Source: Pedobacter helvus
GTDB taxonomy: Bacteria; Bacteroidota; Bacteroidia; Sphingobacteriales; Sphingobacteriaceae
Reading direction: 5' to 3'
DNA length: 64,000 nucleotides
Assembly (NCBI RefSeq): GCF_005925325.1
Contig: NZ_SRMP01000005.1
Span: forward strand, 248,001 to 312,000
Shown: positions 1 through 7,604 of the stretch, piece by piece
How positions within the stretch are numbered: position 1 is the first letter of the stretch
How the letters are laid out: each line of letters starts with the position of its first letter
The notes under the pieces: generated by a model
Seen by the model: only the letters and a program-made list of their open reading frames with translations
Database searches by the model: none
What the model was told of the DNA's origin: nothing
Made by a program: the position numbers and the translations under genes

Positions 1-450
1 ACCACCTAACGACTCTGGTACGCCAGTTACATGTTGCGTTTCCATACGGATATATTCCATATCACGTACGGTTGTGCCAACATCTTCTCCAGCAATAAAT
101 TCTCCATTTAAGTTTTTCACGAAACGACCAAAACTGCGCATTAAAGCTTCTGTTTTTTGTCTTCTAGAATCACCAATGATTACTGCTGCACCGCCACCTA
201 CATTTAAACCGGCAATGGCCGATTTGTAAGTCAAGCCTTTGGATAAGCGTAGTACATCTTCTAAAGCTTCGGCCTCCGAATTGTAATTCCACATCCTAAC
301 ACCGCCTAAAGCAGGTCCCAAAGTCGTGTCGTGAATAGCAATAATGGCTTTTAATCCAGTGTCTGGATCGTTGCAAAATACCACTTTTTTGTGGCCAGAT
401 TGGCTTAATTGCTCTAAAATGGAGTGGTTAGAAGAATTGATTTCCGGCAT
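1..450 (-). CDS. Leucine dehydrogenase-like (Glu/Leu/Phe/Val dehydrogenase family), C-terminal part outside window
   Basis: The first 150 codons of an amino-acid dehydrogenase are visible; the gene runs off the left edge. The family catalyses NAD-dependent oxidative deamination of branched-chain amino acids. The ATG is at 448-450. The substrate-domain signature is clear: HDTTLGPALGG, then GLTYKSAIAGLNVGGG, then EDVGTTVRDM, very close to Bacillus leucine dehydrogenase. The substrate-binding Lys of TYK is kept, but the residue after GGG, which is the catalytic Lys in leucine dehydrogenases (GGGK), is Ala here (codon 187-189). The NAD-binding half is not visible. A second family member, the glutamate dehydrogenase at 34873-36294, keeps both lysines. 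The family call is firm; activity is uncertain because of the missing Lys. Confidence 0.9.
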   Translation of the reverse strand, partial: MPEINSSNHSILEQLSQSGHKKVVFCNDPDTGLKAIIAIHDTTLGPALGGVRMWNYNSEAEALEDVLRLSKGLTYKSAIAGLNVGGGAAVIIGDSRRQKTEALMRSFGRFVKNLNGEFIAGEDVGTTVRDMEYIRMETQHVTGVPESLGG

Positions 451-794
451 ACAAAATAACGTTGAAACGTACGCTGCAAAACTAAGACAAAAAAACCATT
501 AAATCTAGGCGTATTTTAAATAAGTAATCAGTGGTTAGTTAACAGTTGCCAGTTAATAGTGTCCAATTAACAAAATCATCAAAATACAATAATCAATAAC
601 CAAAAAGTTAATCCTCAAAATCAATCACAACAGCTGTATTTACAACTGCTAACGGATGGGCGGAAAAATGAGCCTACAGCTAGTAGCTAGTTTGCAGGTT
701 CCGATTAACCAAATCACCAATTTAAACAGTTAACCAATATCTTAACTTTACAACGTTCCAACAATAAAACAATTCAACAATCAATCAATTGTTT
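451..794. other. Intergenic spacer between divergent genes
   Basis: This 344-bp AT-rich spacer separates the leucine-dehydrogenase-like gene (minus) from the ABC exporter (plus). It contains degenerate runs of the CAGTT/AACTG type around 528-575 (for example AACAGTTGCCAGTTAATAG), a kind of sequence that recurs at 21229-21295, 30561-30592 and 42025-42066. No open reading frame or RNA gene is apparent. Confidence 0.6.
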
Positions 795-802
795 TAACTT
801 TG
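795..802 (+). promoter_or_regulatory. Putative -7 promoter box of the ABC exporter gene
   Basis: TAACTTTG matches the Bacteroidota -7 consensus TAnnTTTG and lies only 7 bases before the ATG at 810, which would give a leaderless or nearly leaderless mRNA. No clear -33 TTG is seen about 19-20 bases further upstream. Confidence 0.5.
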
Positions 803-809
803 CTCGGCA

Positions 810-2591
810 ATGAAACACTTATTCTTTCTCAATAAATATTTTATCAAATACAAATGGAGAGTTATACCAGGTGTTTTGTTTGTGGTCATCTCTAATATTT
901 TTGGGGTAGTACCTGCTCAGGTAATTGGCCATGCCTTTAATCTTATTACCGAAAATATTGCTATCTATAGATTGTATAATGGCTTCGATAGACAAGAAAT
1001 TGTTTATGATATTTTTGGATACAGTTTGCTGTTTTTTGGAGCGCTGATCTTGTTCCTTTACTTGTTGAGAGGTTTGTTCTTATTTTTTATGCGTCAAACC
1101 ATTATTTTGATGTCGAGACACATAGAGTTCGATATGAAGAACGAAATTTATGCGCATTACCAAAAGCTTAGCTTAGGTTTCTATCGTAGAAACAATACCG
1201 GCGATTTGATGAACAAAGCAACAGAGGATGTGAACAGAGTGCGTATGTATGTTGGTCCAGCGATCATGTATGCCATTAACACTACGGTTCTTTTCTGTTT
1301 GGTCATCTATTTCATGTTTTCGGTAAACAGCACCTTGGCCATTTACGCTTTGTTACCTTTGCCCATTTTGGTAGTTGCCATTTACTATGTGAACACGATT
1401 ATCAATCATAAGAGTGAAAAAATACAGGAGCAATTATCGAAATTGTCTTCATTTGTGCAAGAGCGTTTTTCGGGTATTCGTGTAATGAAATCTTATGTGC
1501 GGGAAGCTCAGGCTCAAGAGGTATTTGCCGAAGAAAGTAACGCTTACAAAAGAAACTCGATGGGCTTGGTTAAAGTGCAAGCTTTCTTCTATCCAACAAT
1601 GTTGTTGTTAGTTGGTATCAGTACAATTTTAACCATTTACATCGGTGGTGAGCAAGTAATCAACGGCGCTATTACGCCTGGAAATATTGCCGAGTTCATC
1701 GTGTATGTTAACCAACTTACGTTTCCAGTAACCATGTTGGGGTGGGTAACTACCTTAATTCAACGTGCTGCGGCCTCACAAAAGCGGATCAACGAATTTT
1801 TACAATTACAACCAGATATCAAATCTGGCGGGCAAGAAATTGCTCTGGATGGAAATATCACCTTCAAAAATGTTGGTTTTACTTATGCCGATACTGGGAT
1901 TGAAGCAATTAAAGATGTGAGTTTTGAGGTGAAGAAAGGACAATTCTTAGCTATCATTGGTAAAACGGGCTCGGGGAAATCTACCTTGGCTAATTTAATG
2001 ATGAGGATGTACGACACGACTTCTGGAGAAATTTTAATAGATGGCAAACCTATCGATAAATTAAATTTGCAGGAATATCGATCACAAATCGGTTTTGTGC
2101 CACAAGAGGTTTTCTTATTTTCTGATACGATCAAAAACAACATTGCTTTTGGTTTAAATACTGTAACCGATGGGCAAGTAGAGCAGGCAGCTAAAGATGC
2201 AGCGGTTTATCATAATATTGTAGGTTTCGATCAACAATTTGAAACCATGCTTGGCGAACGTGGCATCACACTTTCTGGCGGGCAAAAGCAACGTGTTTCT
2301 ATAGCTAGAGCTTTAATTAAAGAACCACAGATGTTGGTTTTTGATGATTGTCTTTCTGCCGTTGATACAAAAACTGAGGAAGAAATTCTAAGTAATTTGG
2401 GCAGGTTGATGAAAGGAAGAACAAGTGTTTTAATTGCTCATCGCATATCAACCATAAAAAATGCGGATAAAATTCTGGTCTTGGATGAAGGCAAAATTGT
2501 GGAGGAAGGTACGCATGAAGCATTGCTGAAGCAAGGCGGAGCCTATGCAGAACTGTACCAAAATCAGCTTTTGGAAGAGGAAAATTTATAA
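810..2591 (+). CDS. ABC exporter, fused permease and ATPase (MsbA/MdlB-like)
   Basis: A 593-residue half-transporter exporting lipids, drugs or peptides across the inner membrane. The six-helix ABC transmembrane domain covers about residues 15-320 and the nucleotide-binding domain about 345-590. Walker A is GKTGSGKST (about 384-392), the signature is LSGGQKQR, and the switch is AHR. Walker B ends FDDCLSAVD, so the usual catalytic Glu is Asp, as in the degenerate ATP site of heterodimeric exporters of the MdlA/BmrC kind. No partner half-transporter is next to it, so it may pair with a protein encoded elsewhere or work as a slow homodimer. The DUF3276 gene follows after 102 bp, possibly co-transcribed. 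The ATG is 7 bases after a TAACTTTG box. The substrate cannot be told from sequence. Confidence 0.93.
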   Translation: MKHLFFLNKYFIKYKWRVIPGVLFVVISNIFGVVPAQVIGHAFNLITENIAIYRLYNGFDRQEIVYDIFGYSLLFFGALILFLYLLRGLFLFFMRQTIILMSRHIEFDMKNEIYAHYQKLSLGFYRRNNTGDLMNKATEDVNRVRMYVGPAIMYAINTTVLFCLVIYFMFSVNSTLAIYALLPLPILVVAIYYVNTIINHKSEKIQEQLSKLSSFVQERFSGIRVMKSYVREAQAQEVFAEESNAYKRNSMGLVKVQAFFYPTMLLLVGISTILTIYIGGEQVINGAITPGNIAEFIVYVNQLTFPVTMLGWVTTLIQRAAASQKRINEFLQLQPDIKSGGQEIALDGNITFKNVGFTYADTGIEAIKDVSFEVKKGQFLAIIGKTGSGKSTLANLMMRMYDTTSGEILIDGKPIDKLNLQEYRSQIGFVPQEVFLFSDTIKNNIAFGLNTVTDGQVEQAAKDAAVYHNIVGFDQQFETMLGERGITLSGGQKQRVSIARALIKEPQMLVFDDCLSAVDTKTEEEILSNLGRLMKGRTSVLIAHRISTIKNADKILVLDEGKIVEEGTHEALLKQGGAYAELYQNQLLEEENL

Positions 2592-2693
2592 AATATCAAA
2601 AAAAGTCTGTAATTACTGTCATTTCTATTTTGAAAGTTGATAATTATTACATTATATTTACCCCAACCAAAACCACACTACACACATAAAAAA

Positions 2694-3017
2694 ATGGGAG
2701 ATTTCGACAACAAAGAGAGAGAAGAGGTTTTTTCGAAGAAAGTAAGGGCAGGTAAACGTACTTATTTTTTTGATGTAAAAGCAACGCGTTCAGGTGATTA
2801 TTACCTTACGTTAACCGAGAGTAAGAAAAGATTAGAAGATGGCGTTTTTGTAAAGCATAAAATTTTCTTGTACAAAGAAGATTTCGAGAAGTTTACAGAA
2901 GGGTTAACAGAAACAGTTGATTATATCAAATCTCGTCAAGATGTGGTAGAAAAACGTTACGAATATTCTGAAAACCAAGAATATGCAACAAAATCTGATG
3001 ATGACTTTTCATTCTAA
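2694..3017 (+). CDS. PUR-alpha-like nucleic-acid-binding protein (DUF3276)
   Basis: A 107-residue protein of the DUF3276/PUR family, small RNA/DNA-binding regulators found in Bacteroidota and spirochaetes (BpuR of Borrelia). It shows the typical core GKRTYFFDVKATRSGDYYLT, a PUR-type beta-strand repeat, and ends in an acidic Asp/Ser tail. A longer frame opens at 2637, but the ATG at 2694 (MGDFDNKEREE) is preferred because the upstream codons encode an unconserved sequence and family members begin with a short acidic stretch. A hairpin plus T-run follows 23 bp after the stop. Binding target unknown. Confidence 0.88.
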   Translation: MGDFDNKEREEVFSKKVRAGKRTYFFDVKATRSGDYYLTLTESKKRLEDGVFVKHKIFLYKEDFEKFTEGLTETVDYIKSRQDVVEKRYEYSENQEYATKSDDDFSF

Positions 3018-3040
3018 GAAATAAAATCAATGATATTAAT

Positions 3041-3069
3041 CCTTCCCAATTTGGGAGGGATTTTTTGTT
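3041..3069 (+). terminator. Rho-independent terminator
   Basis: CCTTCCC-aattt-GGGAGGG followed by ATTTTTTGTTT forms a compact GC hairpin with a T-run, 23 bp after the DUF3276 stop codon. Confidence 0.85.
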
Positions 3070-3088
3070 TAAAACAAAATGCCAAATC

Positions 3089-3179
3089 TTAGCCGCAGAT
3101 ACACAGATTTAGACCTTGATTTTTATCAATAATTTATTTTAATAATATAAATGAATTTCATCTGTGTATTTGTGGCTAA
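3089..3179. repeat. Long inverted repeat, CAGATACACAGAT family, copy 1
   Basis: Left arm TTAGCCGCAGATACACAGAT (3089-3108) pairs with right arm ATCTGTGTATTTGTGGCTAA (3160-3179) around an AT-rich loop of about 50 bases. A second copy with the same arms lies at 20498-20565. It ends about 15 bp before the start codon of the beta-lactamase-like gene, so it would lie in its 5' leader or promoter. Confidence 0.8.
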
Positions 3180-3194
3180 AAAAAAATAAAAATT

Positions 3195-4109
3195 ATGAAG
3201 AAGTTCTCCGCATTATTTATCGCCACTTTTTTGTGCTTAACTGTTTGTGCCCAAACTGAAAAAGTAGATGCCAAACTCAATAAAATGGTTAATGAGTTAG
3301 TAAAAGGTTTCAATGGTGATGTCGGTATTTATGTGAAATCCCTAAAAACGGGAAAGATAGCAGCTTTTAATGCTGATACTATTTTTCCAACGGCAAGTAT
3401 GATCAAAGTGCCCATCACTTGTGGTATTTTTGATAAGATAGAAAAAGGAGAATTAGATTATAAAGCCCAGTTGACGTACAAAGATAGTTTGCTGTACGCT
3501 GGAGAAGATATTTTGGGTTCTTTTAAGAACGGCGAAAAGATTTGGCTAGCAAAAGTTTTGATGCTGATGATTACCACAAGCGACAATACAGCAAGTTTAT
3601 GGTGCCAAAGCTTAGCAGGAACTGGAGTGGCAATTAACAATTTAATGGAGCAATATGGTCTTCAACATACTCGAGTAAACTCAAGAACGCCCAACAGACA
3701 AGCCAACCAACGCAAATATGGTTGGGGACAAACCACACCAAGGGAAATGGCAACTTTGTTAACTTTGATCAGAGATGGTAAAATGATCAGTCCGGCAGCT
3801 TCCGAAAGGATTTATAGGAACCTGATCCGTATTTATTTTGATAAGGAAGCTTTATCGGAAATTCCTCCGTATGTACAAGTAGCTTCAAAATCTGGAGCTG
3901 TGAACGAGTCTCGCTCAGAAGTGGTGTTGGTAAATGCGCCGCACGGAGATTATGTTTTCTGTATCACCACCAAAAATCAAAAAGATACCAGATGGCAGTA
4001 CGACAACGAAGGCGAAGTTTTAGTTCGCAAATTGAGTAAAATGCTGTGGAATTATTTCGAGCCCAAAAGCAAGTGGGAACCTGCGAAAGGCATGGAGAAA
4101 TATCACTAA
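3195..4109 (+). CDS. Class A beta-lactamase-fold serine hydrolase, secreted
   Basis: A 304-residue exported protein with an N-terminal signal peptide (about residues 1-19, ending VCAQ). It carries the penicillin-recognising motifs S68-M-I-K71, S129-D-N131 and K232-S-G234 in class A order and spacing. Lining it up with TEM through TR (159-160) and the TTP/TMP stretch puts Thr165 where class A enzymes have the deacylating Glu166, and Gln169 where they have Asn170. It may therefore acylate beta-lactams or peptidoglycan-type substrates but deacylate slowly, or act as an esterase or amidase. The stop codon directly touches the stop of the convergent DUF5362 gene. The fold is firm; calling it a resistance enzyme is not. 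Confidence 0.88.
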   Translation: MKKFSALFIATFLCLTVCAQTEKVDAKLNKMVNELVKGFNGDVGIYVKSLKTGKIAAFNADTIFPTASMIKVPITCGIFDKIEKGELDYKAQLTYKDSLLYAGEDILGSFKNGEKIWLAKVLMLMITTSDNTASLWCQSLAGTGVAINNLMEQYGLQHTRVNSRTPNRQANQRKYGWGQTTPREMATLLTLIRDGKMISPAASERIYRNLIRIYFDKEALSEIPPYVQVASKSGAVNESRSEVVLVNAPHGDYVFCITTKNQKDTRWQYDNEGEVLVRKLSKMLWNYFEPKSKWEPAKGMEKYH

Positions 4110-4580
4110 CTATTTAATGCCTCCAAGAACTGCAGAAACCAAGGTGAGCAGGTAAAGGCCTATAAAAATTATTGTTAAAACACCGAAGTACTTGAAAAGC
4201 GATTTTAGCTTAGCCATTCCTTGATCCAAGCTCTCTTGCTCGCCATAGAGTACGCCGTGTTTAGCTTTGGCAGCGTAACGAAGCATTAAAAGACTAGGGA
4301 AGAAGATTGCCAATCCATAGATTAGGAAGACAATACTAAAGGTAGTACCGTCCATAGCGCCAAGTTGCCCTAACATTTTAGCCATTTCGGGATTTGCGTT
4401 TATAGTTGGCCCAATGGTTAATGCTGCCATCAACATAAAAGCCGCAATTACAAGTCCAACAATTCCTAAGAAATTTGCCCATTTAGCCATGTCGTAGATA
4501 TAACTACGCATGTCTTCCGTAACTATCAGTTGTGGATATTTTTGGTTCTCTGTTTCTTGAAATTGCGCTTGATCTTCCAT
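4110..4580 (-). CDS. DUF5362-like integral membrane protein
   Basis: A 156-residue protein with an acidic cytosolic N-terminus (about 30 residues) and three or four hydrophobic helices (about 36-56, 80-102 and 130-155). It resembles the DUF5362 family of Bacteroidota membrane proteins; function unknown. The sequence between helices includes YAAKAKHGVLYGEQESLDQG, typical of small proteins that pack a short amphipathic helix before the last membrane span. It is convergent with the upstream hydrolase with no intervening bases, so both genes share a termination region. Confidence 0.75.
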   Translation of the reverse strand: MEDQAQFQETENQKYPQLIVTEDMRSYIYDMAKWANFLGIVGLVIAAFMLMAALTIGPTINANPEMAKMLGQLGAMDGTTFSIVFLIYGLAIFFPSLLMLRYAAKAKHGVLYGEQESLDQGMAKLKSLFKYFGVLTIIFIGLYLLTLVSAVLGGIK

Positions 4581-4660
4581 TTTATTTGATTATGTAACTG
4601 CTAAGCTAGGGAATTAATTTTAATTGTTAAACGGTTCATTCGCTCATTGGATCATTTGAA

Positions 4661-4691
4661 TTGAAATATCATAAATCTATTGCTATCTTTG
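4661..4691 (+). promoter_or_regulatory. Promoter of ychF
   Basis: TTG (4661-4663), 20 bases, then TATCTTTG (4684-4691) matches the Bacteroidota consensus TTG-N19/20-TAnnTTTG. It leaves a leader of roughly 75 nt to the ATG at 4771. The leader holds a small hairpin, CCAAGG-gaatg-CCTTGG, at about 4728-4744. Confidence 0.75.
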
Positions 4692-4770
4692 CGCCTTGAT
4701 TTTAGGTCGTTTAGTCTAAAATCGTTCCAAGGGAATGCCTTGGGCATAAATCTAAAAAGCAATAATAAAA

Positions 4771-5865
4771 ATGGCATTACAATGTGGTATAGTAGGTTTA
4801 CCAAACGTAGGAAAATCGACTTTATTTAACTGTTTATCTAACGCAAAGGCACAATCTGCTAATTTTCCCTTCTGTACAATAGAACCAAATGTGGGTGTAA
4901 TTACTGTACCAGATGACCGTTTAAACAAATTGACAGAGTTGGTTAAACCACAGCGTGTAGTTCCGAACACCATCGAGATTGTTGATATTGCAGGATTGGT
5001 AAAAGGTGCGTCGAAAGGTGAAGGCTTAGGTAATCAATTCTTAGGCAATATCAGAGCTACTAATGCGATTATCCACGTTTTACGTTGTTTTGATGATGGA
5101 AATATCATTCACGTAGATGGTTCTGTTGATCCTATCCGTGATAAAGAAATTATTGATACTGAATTACAGTTGAAAGATTTGGATACCGTAAGCAAACGTA
5201 TCCAAAAGATAGAAAAACAAGCTAAAAATGATAAAGATGCGAAGAAAGAATTCGATATCTTATCGGTAGTTAAAGACCATTTAGAAACTGGTAATTCTGT
5301 TCGTTCAGCCAACTTAACTGTAGAAGATTTCGAATTTATTGGTGGCTTAGGTTTATTGACCCAAAAGCCAGTAATGTACGTTTGTAATGTTGATGAAGCT
5401 TCAGTTGTTACAGGAAATGCTTACGTAGAGAAAGTTAAAGCTGCCGTAGCTAACGAAAATGCTGAAGTATTAATTATTTCTGCTAAAATTGAATCGGAGA
5501 TTGCGGAGTTGGAAGATTACGAAGAACGTCAGATCTTTTTACAAGATTTAGGTTTAGATGAGTCGGGTGTTGCTAAATTAATTAGAGCTGCTTACTGCTT
5601 ATTGGATTTATATACTTATTTCACTGCGGGGGTGCAAGAAGTTAGAGCTTGGACAATTACTAAAGGATTTACTGCGCCACAAGCGGCAGGTGTAATCCAT
5701 ACAGATTTCGAGAAAGGTTTTATCCGTGCAGAGGTAATTAAGTACAACGATTTTGTAACCTTAGGTTCTGAAAATGCTTGTAAAGAAGCAGGCAAATTAG
5801 GTGTAGAAGGTAAAGCTTACGTAGTAGAAGATGGCGATATCATGCACTTTAGATTTAATGTTTAG
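4771..5865 (+). CDS. ychF: Redox-regulated ATPase YchF (OLA1 family)
   Basis: A 364-residue Obg-family P-loop protein that hydrolyses ATP rather than GTP, binds ribosomes and affects stress responses. G1 is GLPNVGKSTLFN (about residues 8-19), then NVGVITVPD, the G3 DIAGLVKGASKGEGLGNQFL, a helical coiled-coil insertion (about 125-160), and the C-terminal TGS-like domain ending MHFRFNV. Length and domain order are standard. It is monocistronic: own promoter upstream and a strong bidirectional terminator downstream. Confidence 0.97.
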   Translation: MALQCGIVGLPNVGKSTLFNCLSNAKAQSANFPFCTIEPNVGVITVPDDRLNKLTELVKPQRVVPNTIEIVDIAGLVKGASKGEGLGNQFLGNIRATNAIIHVLRCFDDGNIIHVDGSVDPIRDKEIIDTELQLKDLDTVSKRIQKIEKQAKNDKDAKKEFDILSVVKDHLETGNSVRSANLTVEDFEFIGGLGLLTQKPVMYVCNVDEASVVTGNAYVEKVKAAVANENAEVLIISAKIESEIAELEDYEERQIFLQDLGLDESGVAKLIRAAYCLLDLYTYFTAGVQEVRAWTITKGFTAPQAAGVIHTDFEKGFIRAEVIKYNDFVTLGSENACKEAGKLGVEGKAYVVEDGDIMHFRFNV

Positions 5866-5892
5866 TTCCTAAATTCCCTAAAGGGGACTTTA
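5866..5892 (-). repeat. CCCCTAAA-type dispersed repeat, copy 1
   Basis: Reading the minus strand gives AAAGTCCCCTTTAGGG followed by AATTTAGG. It starts directly after the ychF stop codon. The same element precedes the -7 boxes of rhlE (23952-23978) and ccmB (38174-38200), and variants flank the iscX/KdsC-like junction. Confidence 0.7.
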
Positions 5893-5900
5893 TATAATGC

Positions 5901-5938
5901 AAAAACCTCGTAGGATTTATAATCTACGAGGTTTTTTT
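5901..5938. terminator. Bidirectional rho-independent terminator after ychF
   Basis: AACCTCGTAG (5904-5913) pairs perfectly with CTACGAGGTT (5923-5932), with A-run before and T-run after. It serves ychF on the plus strand and could stop transcripts coming from murA on the minus strand. Confidence 0.88.
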
Positions 5939-5954
5939 ATGCAAATTATTTAAT

Positions 5955-5974
5955 GTGAGAAACGAAGCAATCTT
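5955..5974. repeat. Partial copy of the GAACGAAGCAATCTT repeat
   Basis: GTGAGAAACGAAGCAATCTT matches one arm of the palindromic repeats at 11827-11925 and 12655-12738. The second arm is missing here. Confidence 0.5.
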
Positions 5975-6080
5975 AAAACCTCAAATGGTTGCTGAAATTT
6001 GGTAATCACTGTTGAGAATTGGTTAGTAGAGACGTTACTATTAACCAACGTTGTTTATTAAAACTTTCTTTCGTTCTCTA

Positions 6081-6183
6081 AACCTGATTGAACGGCTTAG
6101 CCCGCAGTGAAGTGAAACGAAATGAGGACTAAAAGTGAAAGCAGGACTGACATGGTGAAATGTACTGGTCCTGCTTTTCTAAT
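6081..6183 (+). repeat. Modular dispersed repeat (GATTGTAGCGG...GCAGGACT family), copy A
   Basis: It begins AACCTGATTGAACGG, has a middle containing TTAGCCCG, and ends in a hairpin AAAGCAGGACTG...GGTCCTGCTTTTCTAAT. The rest of the 385-bp gap between the convergent genes ychF and murA holds the terminator and short repeats, with no gene. The terminal hairpin plus T-run could itself terminate transcription. Confidence 0.75.
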
Positions 6184-6250
6184 TATATTTTCAGCTCGAT
6201 ATGATGAGCTTGGGATTAAATCGTAATTCTAAAATCTACAATTGTAAATC

Positions 6251-7576
6251 CTAATGGCTTGGTCCCGCACCATCGATACGCTTAATTTGCGCACCTAAAG
6301 CACGTAGACGAGTGTCAATATCTTGGTAGCCACGCTCAATTTGCTCAATGTTGTAAATAGTAGATTTACCTTCGGCAGAAAGTGCAGCAATTAACAATGA
6401 AACTCCCGCTCTAATATCTGGCGAAGTCATGCTGATGCCACGTAATTGGTATTTTTTGTCGATACCATTTACAGTAGCACGATGTGGATCGCACAGGATG
6501 ATTTGAGCACCCATATCGATTAATTTATCTACGAAGAACAAACGGCTTTCGAACATTTTTTGATGGATTAGAACCGAACCTCTAGCTTGAGATGCCACAA
6601 CCAAAACGATGCTCAGCAAATCTGGCGTAAAACCAGGCCAAGGCGAATCTGCAATCGTTAAGATAGAGCCATCGATAAACGTATCGATTACATAATGTTT
6701 TTGGGAAGGAATGTAAATATCATCGCCACGACGCTCTAATTTGATACCCAATTTTTTGAAAACTTCTGGGATTACGCCTAGTTCATCATACTGCACATCT
6801 TTAATGGTAATTTCCGACTCGGTCATTGCTGCCAAACCTATGAAAGAACCAATTTCGATCATATCTGGCAACATTCGGTGCTCGGTACCTCCTAATTTGG
6901 TAACACCTTCAATGGTTAAGAGGTTAGAGCCAATACCGCTGATTTTTGCTCCCATTCGGTTCAGCATTTTACATAATTGTTGTAGGTAAGGCTCACAAGC
7001 TGCGTTGTAAATTGTGGTAGTTCCTTTGGCCAAAACTGCCGCCATTACAATGTTTGCTGTACCAGTAACCGAAGCCTCATCTAACAAAATGTAAGTGCCT
7101 TGTAGGTTGGTAGCATCTACGTTAAAGAATTCTTTCTTTTGGTCGTAAATAAACTTAGCTCCTAATTTCTCGAAACCTAAAAAGTGCGTGTCTAAACGAC
7201 GACGACCAATTTTGTCACCTCCGGGTTTAGGGATTGCTGCTTTACCGAAGCGTGCCAAAAGCGGACCTACAATCATGATAGAGCCTCTTAAACCACCACC
7301 TTTTGCTTTAAAAACATCCGATTGGAAGAAATCTAAGTTGATGTTTTTTGCTTCGAACGTGTAAGTGTCTTTGTTCAAACGTTCAACAGTTACACCTAAA
7401 TCACCTAATAACTCAATTAATTTATTTACATCTTTAATATCAGGGATATTGCTGATGGTAATTTTTTCTTCCGTTAATAAAACGGCCGATAATATCTGTA
7501 AAGCTTCGTTTTTGGCACCTTGAGGGATGATTTCGCCCTTTAGTTTTTTGCCGCCTATAATTTCAAATGCATTCAT
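6251..7576 (-). CDS. murA: UDP-N-acetylglucosamine 1-carboxyvinyltransferase MurA
   Basis: A 441-residue cytoplasmic enzyme that transfers enolpyruvate from PEP to UDP-GlcNAc, the first committed step of peptidoglycan synthesis. It has the two-domain EPSP-synthase fold with KNEALQ near the N-terminus and GSIMIVGPLLARFG before the active-site loop. The loop reads PGGDKIGRRRLDTH, so Asp121 replaces the Cys (Cys115 in E. coli, PGGC) that fosfomycin alkylates. Enzymes with Asp here (Mycobacterium, Chlamydia) are active but fosfomycin-resistant, so intrinsic resistance is likely. The DUF4290 gene lies 28 bp upstream on the same strand, suggesting one transcript. Confidence 0.96.
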   Translation of the reverse strand: MNAFEIIGGKKLKGEIIPQGAKNEALQILSAVLLTEEKITISNIPDIKDVNKLIELLGDLGVTVERLNKDTYTFEAKNINLDFFQSDVFKAKGGGLRGSIMIVGPLLARFGKAAIPKPGGDKIGRRRLDTHFLGFEKLGAKFIYDQKKEFFNVDATNLQGTYILLDEASVTGTANIVMAAVLAKGTTTIYNAACEPYLQQLCKMLNRMGAKISGIGSNLLTIEGVTKLGGTEHRMLPDMIEIGSFIGLAAMTESEITIKDVQYDELGVIPEVFKKLGIKLERRGDDIYIPSQKHYVIDTFIDGSILTIADSPWPGFTPDLLSIVLVVASQARGSVLIHQKMFESRLFFVDKLIDMGAQIILCDPHRATVNGIDKKYQLRGISMTSPDIRAGVSLLIAALSAEGKSTIYNIEQIERGYQDIDTRLRALGAQIKRIDGAGPSH

Positions 7577-7604
7577 TCTATCTTGGTTTTGCCTTTAAAA
7601 AAGG

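Noticed and set aside
3041..3069. Attenuator or riboswitch for the beta-lactamase-like gene
   Set aside because: The hairpin with T-run fits a plain terminator of the preceding gene; no ligand-binding fold can be seen.
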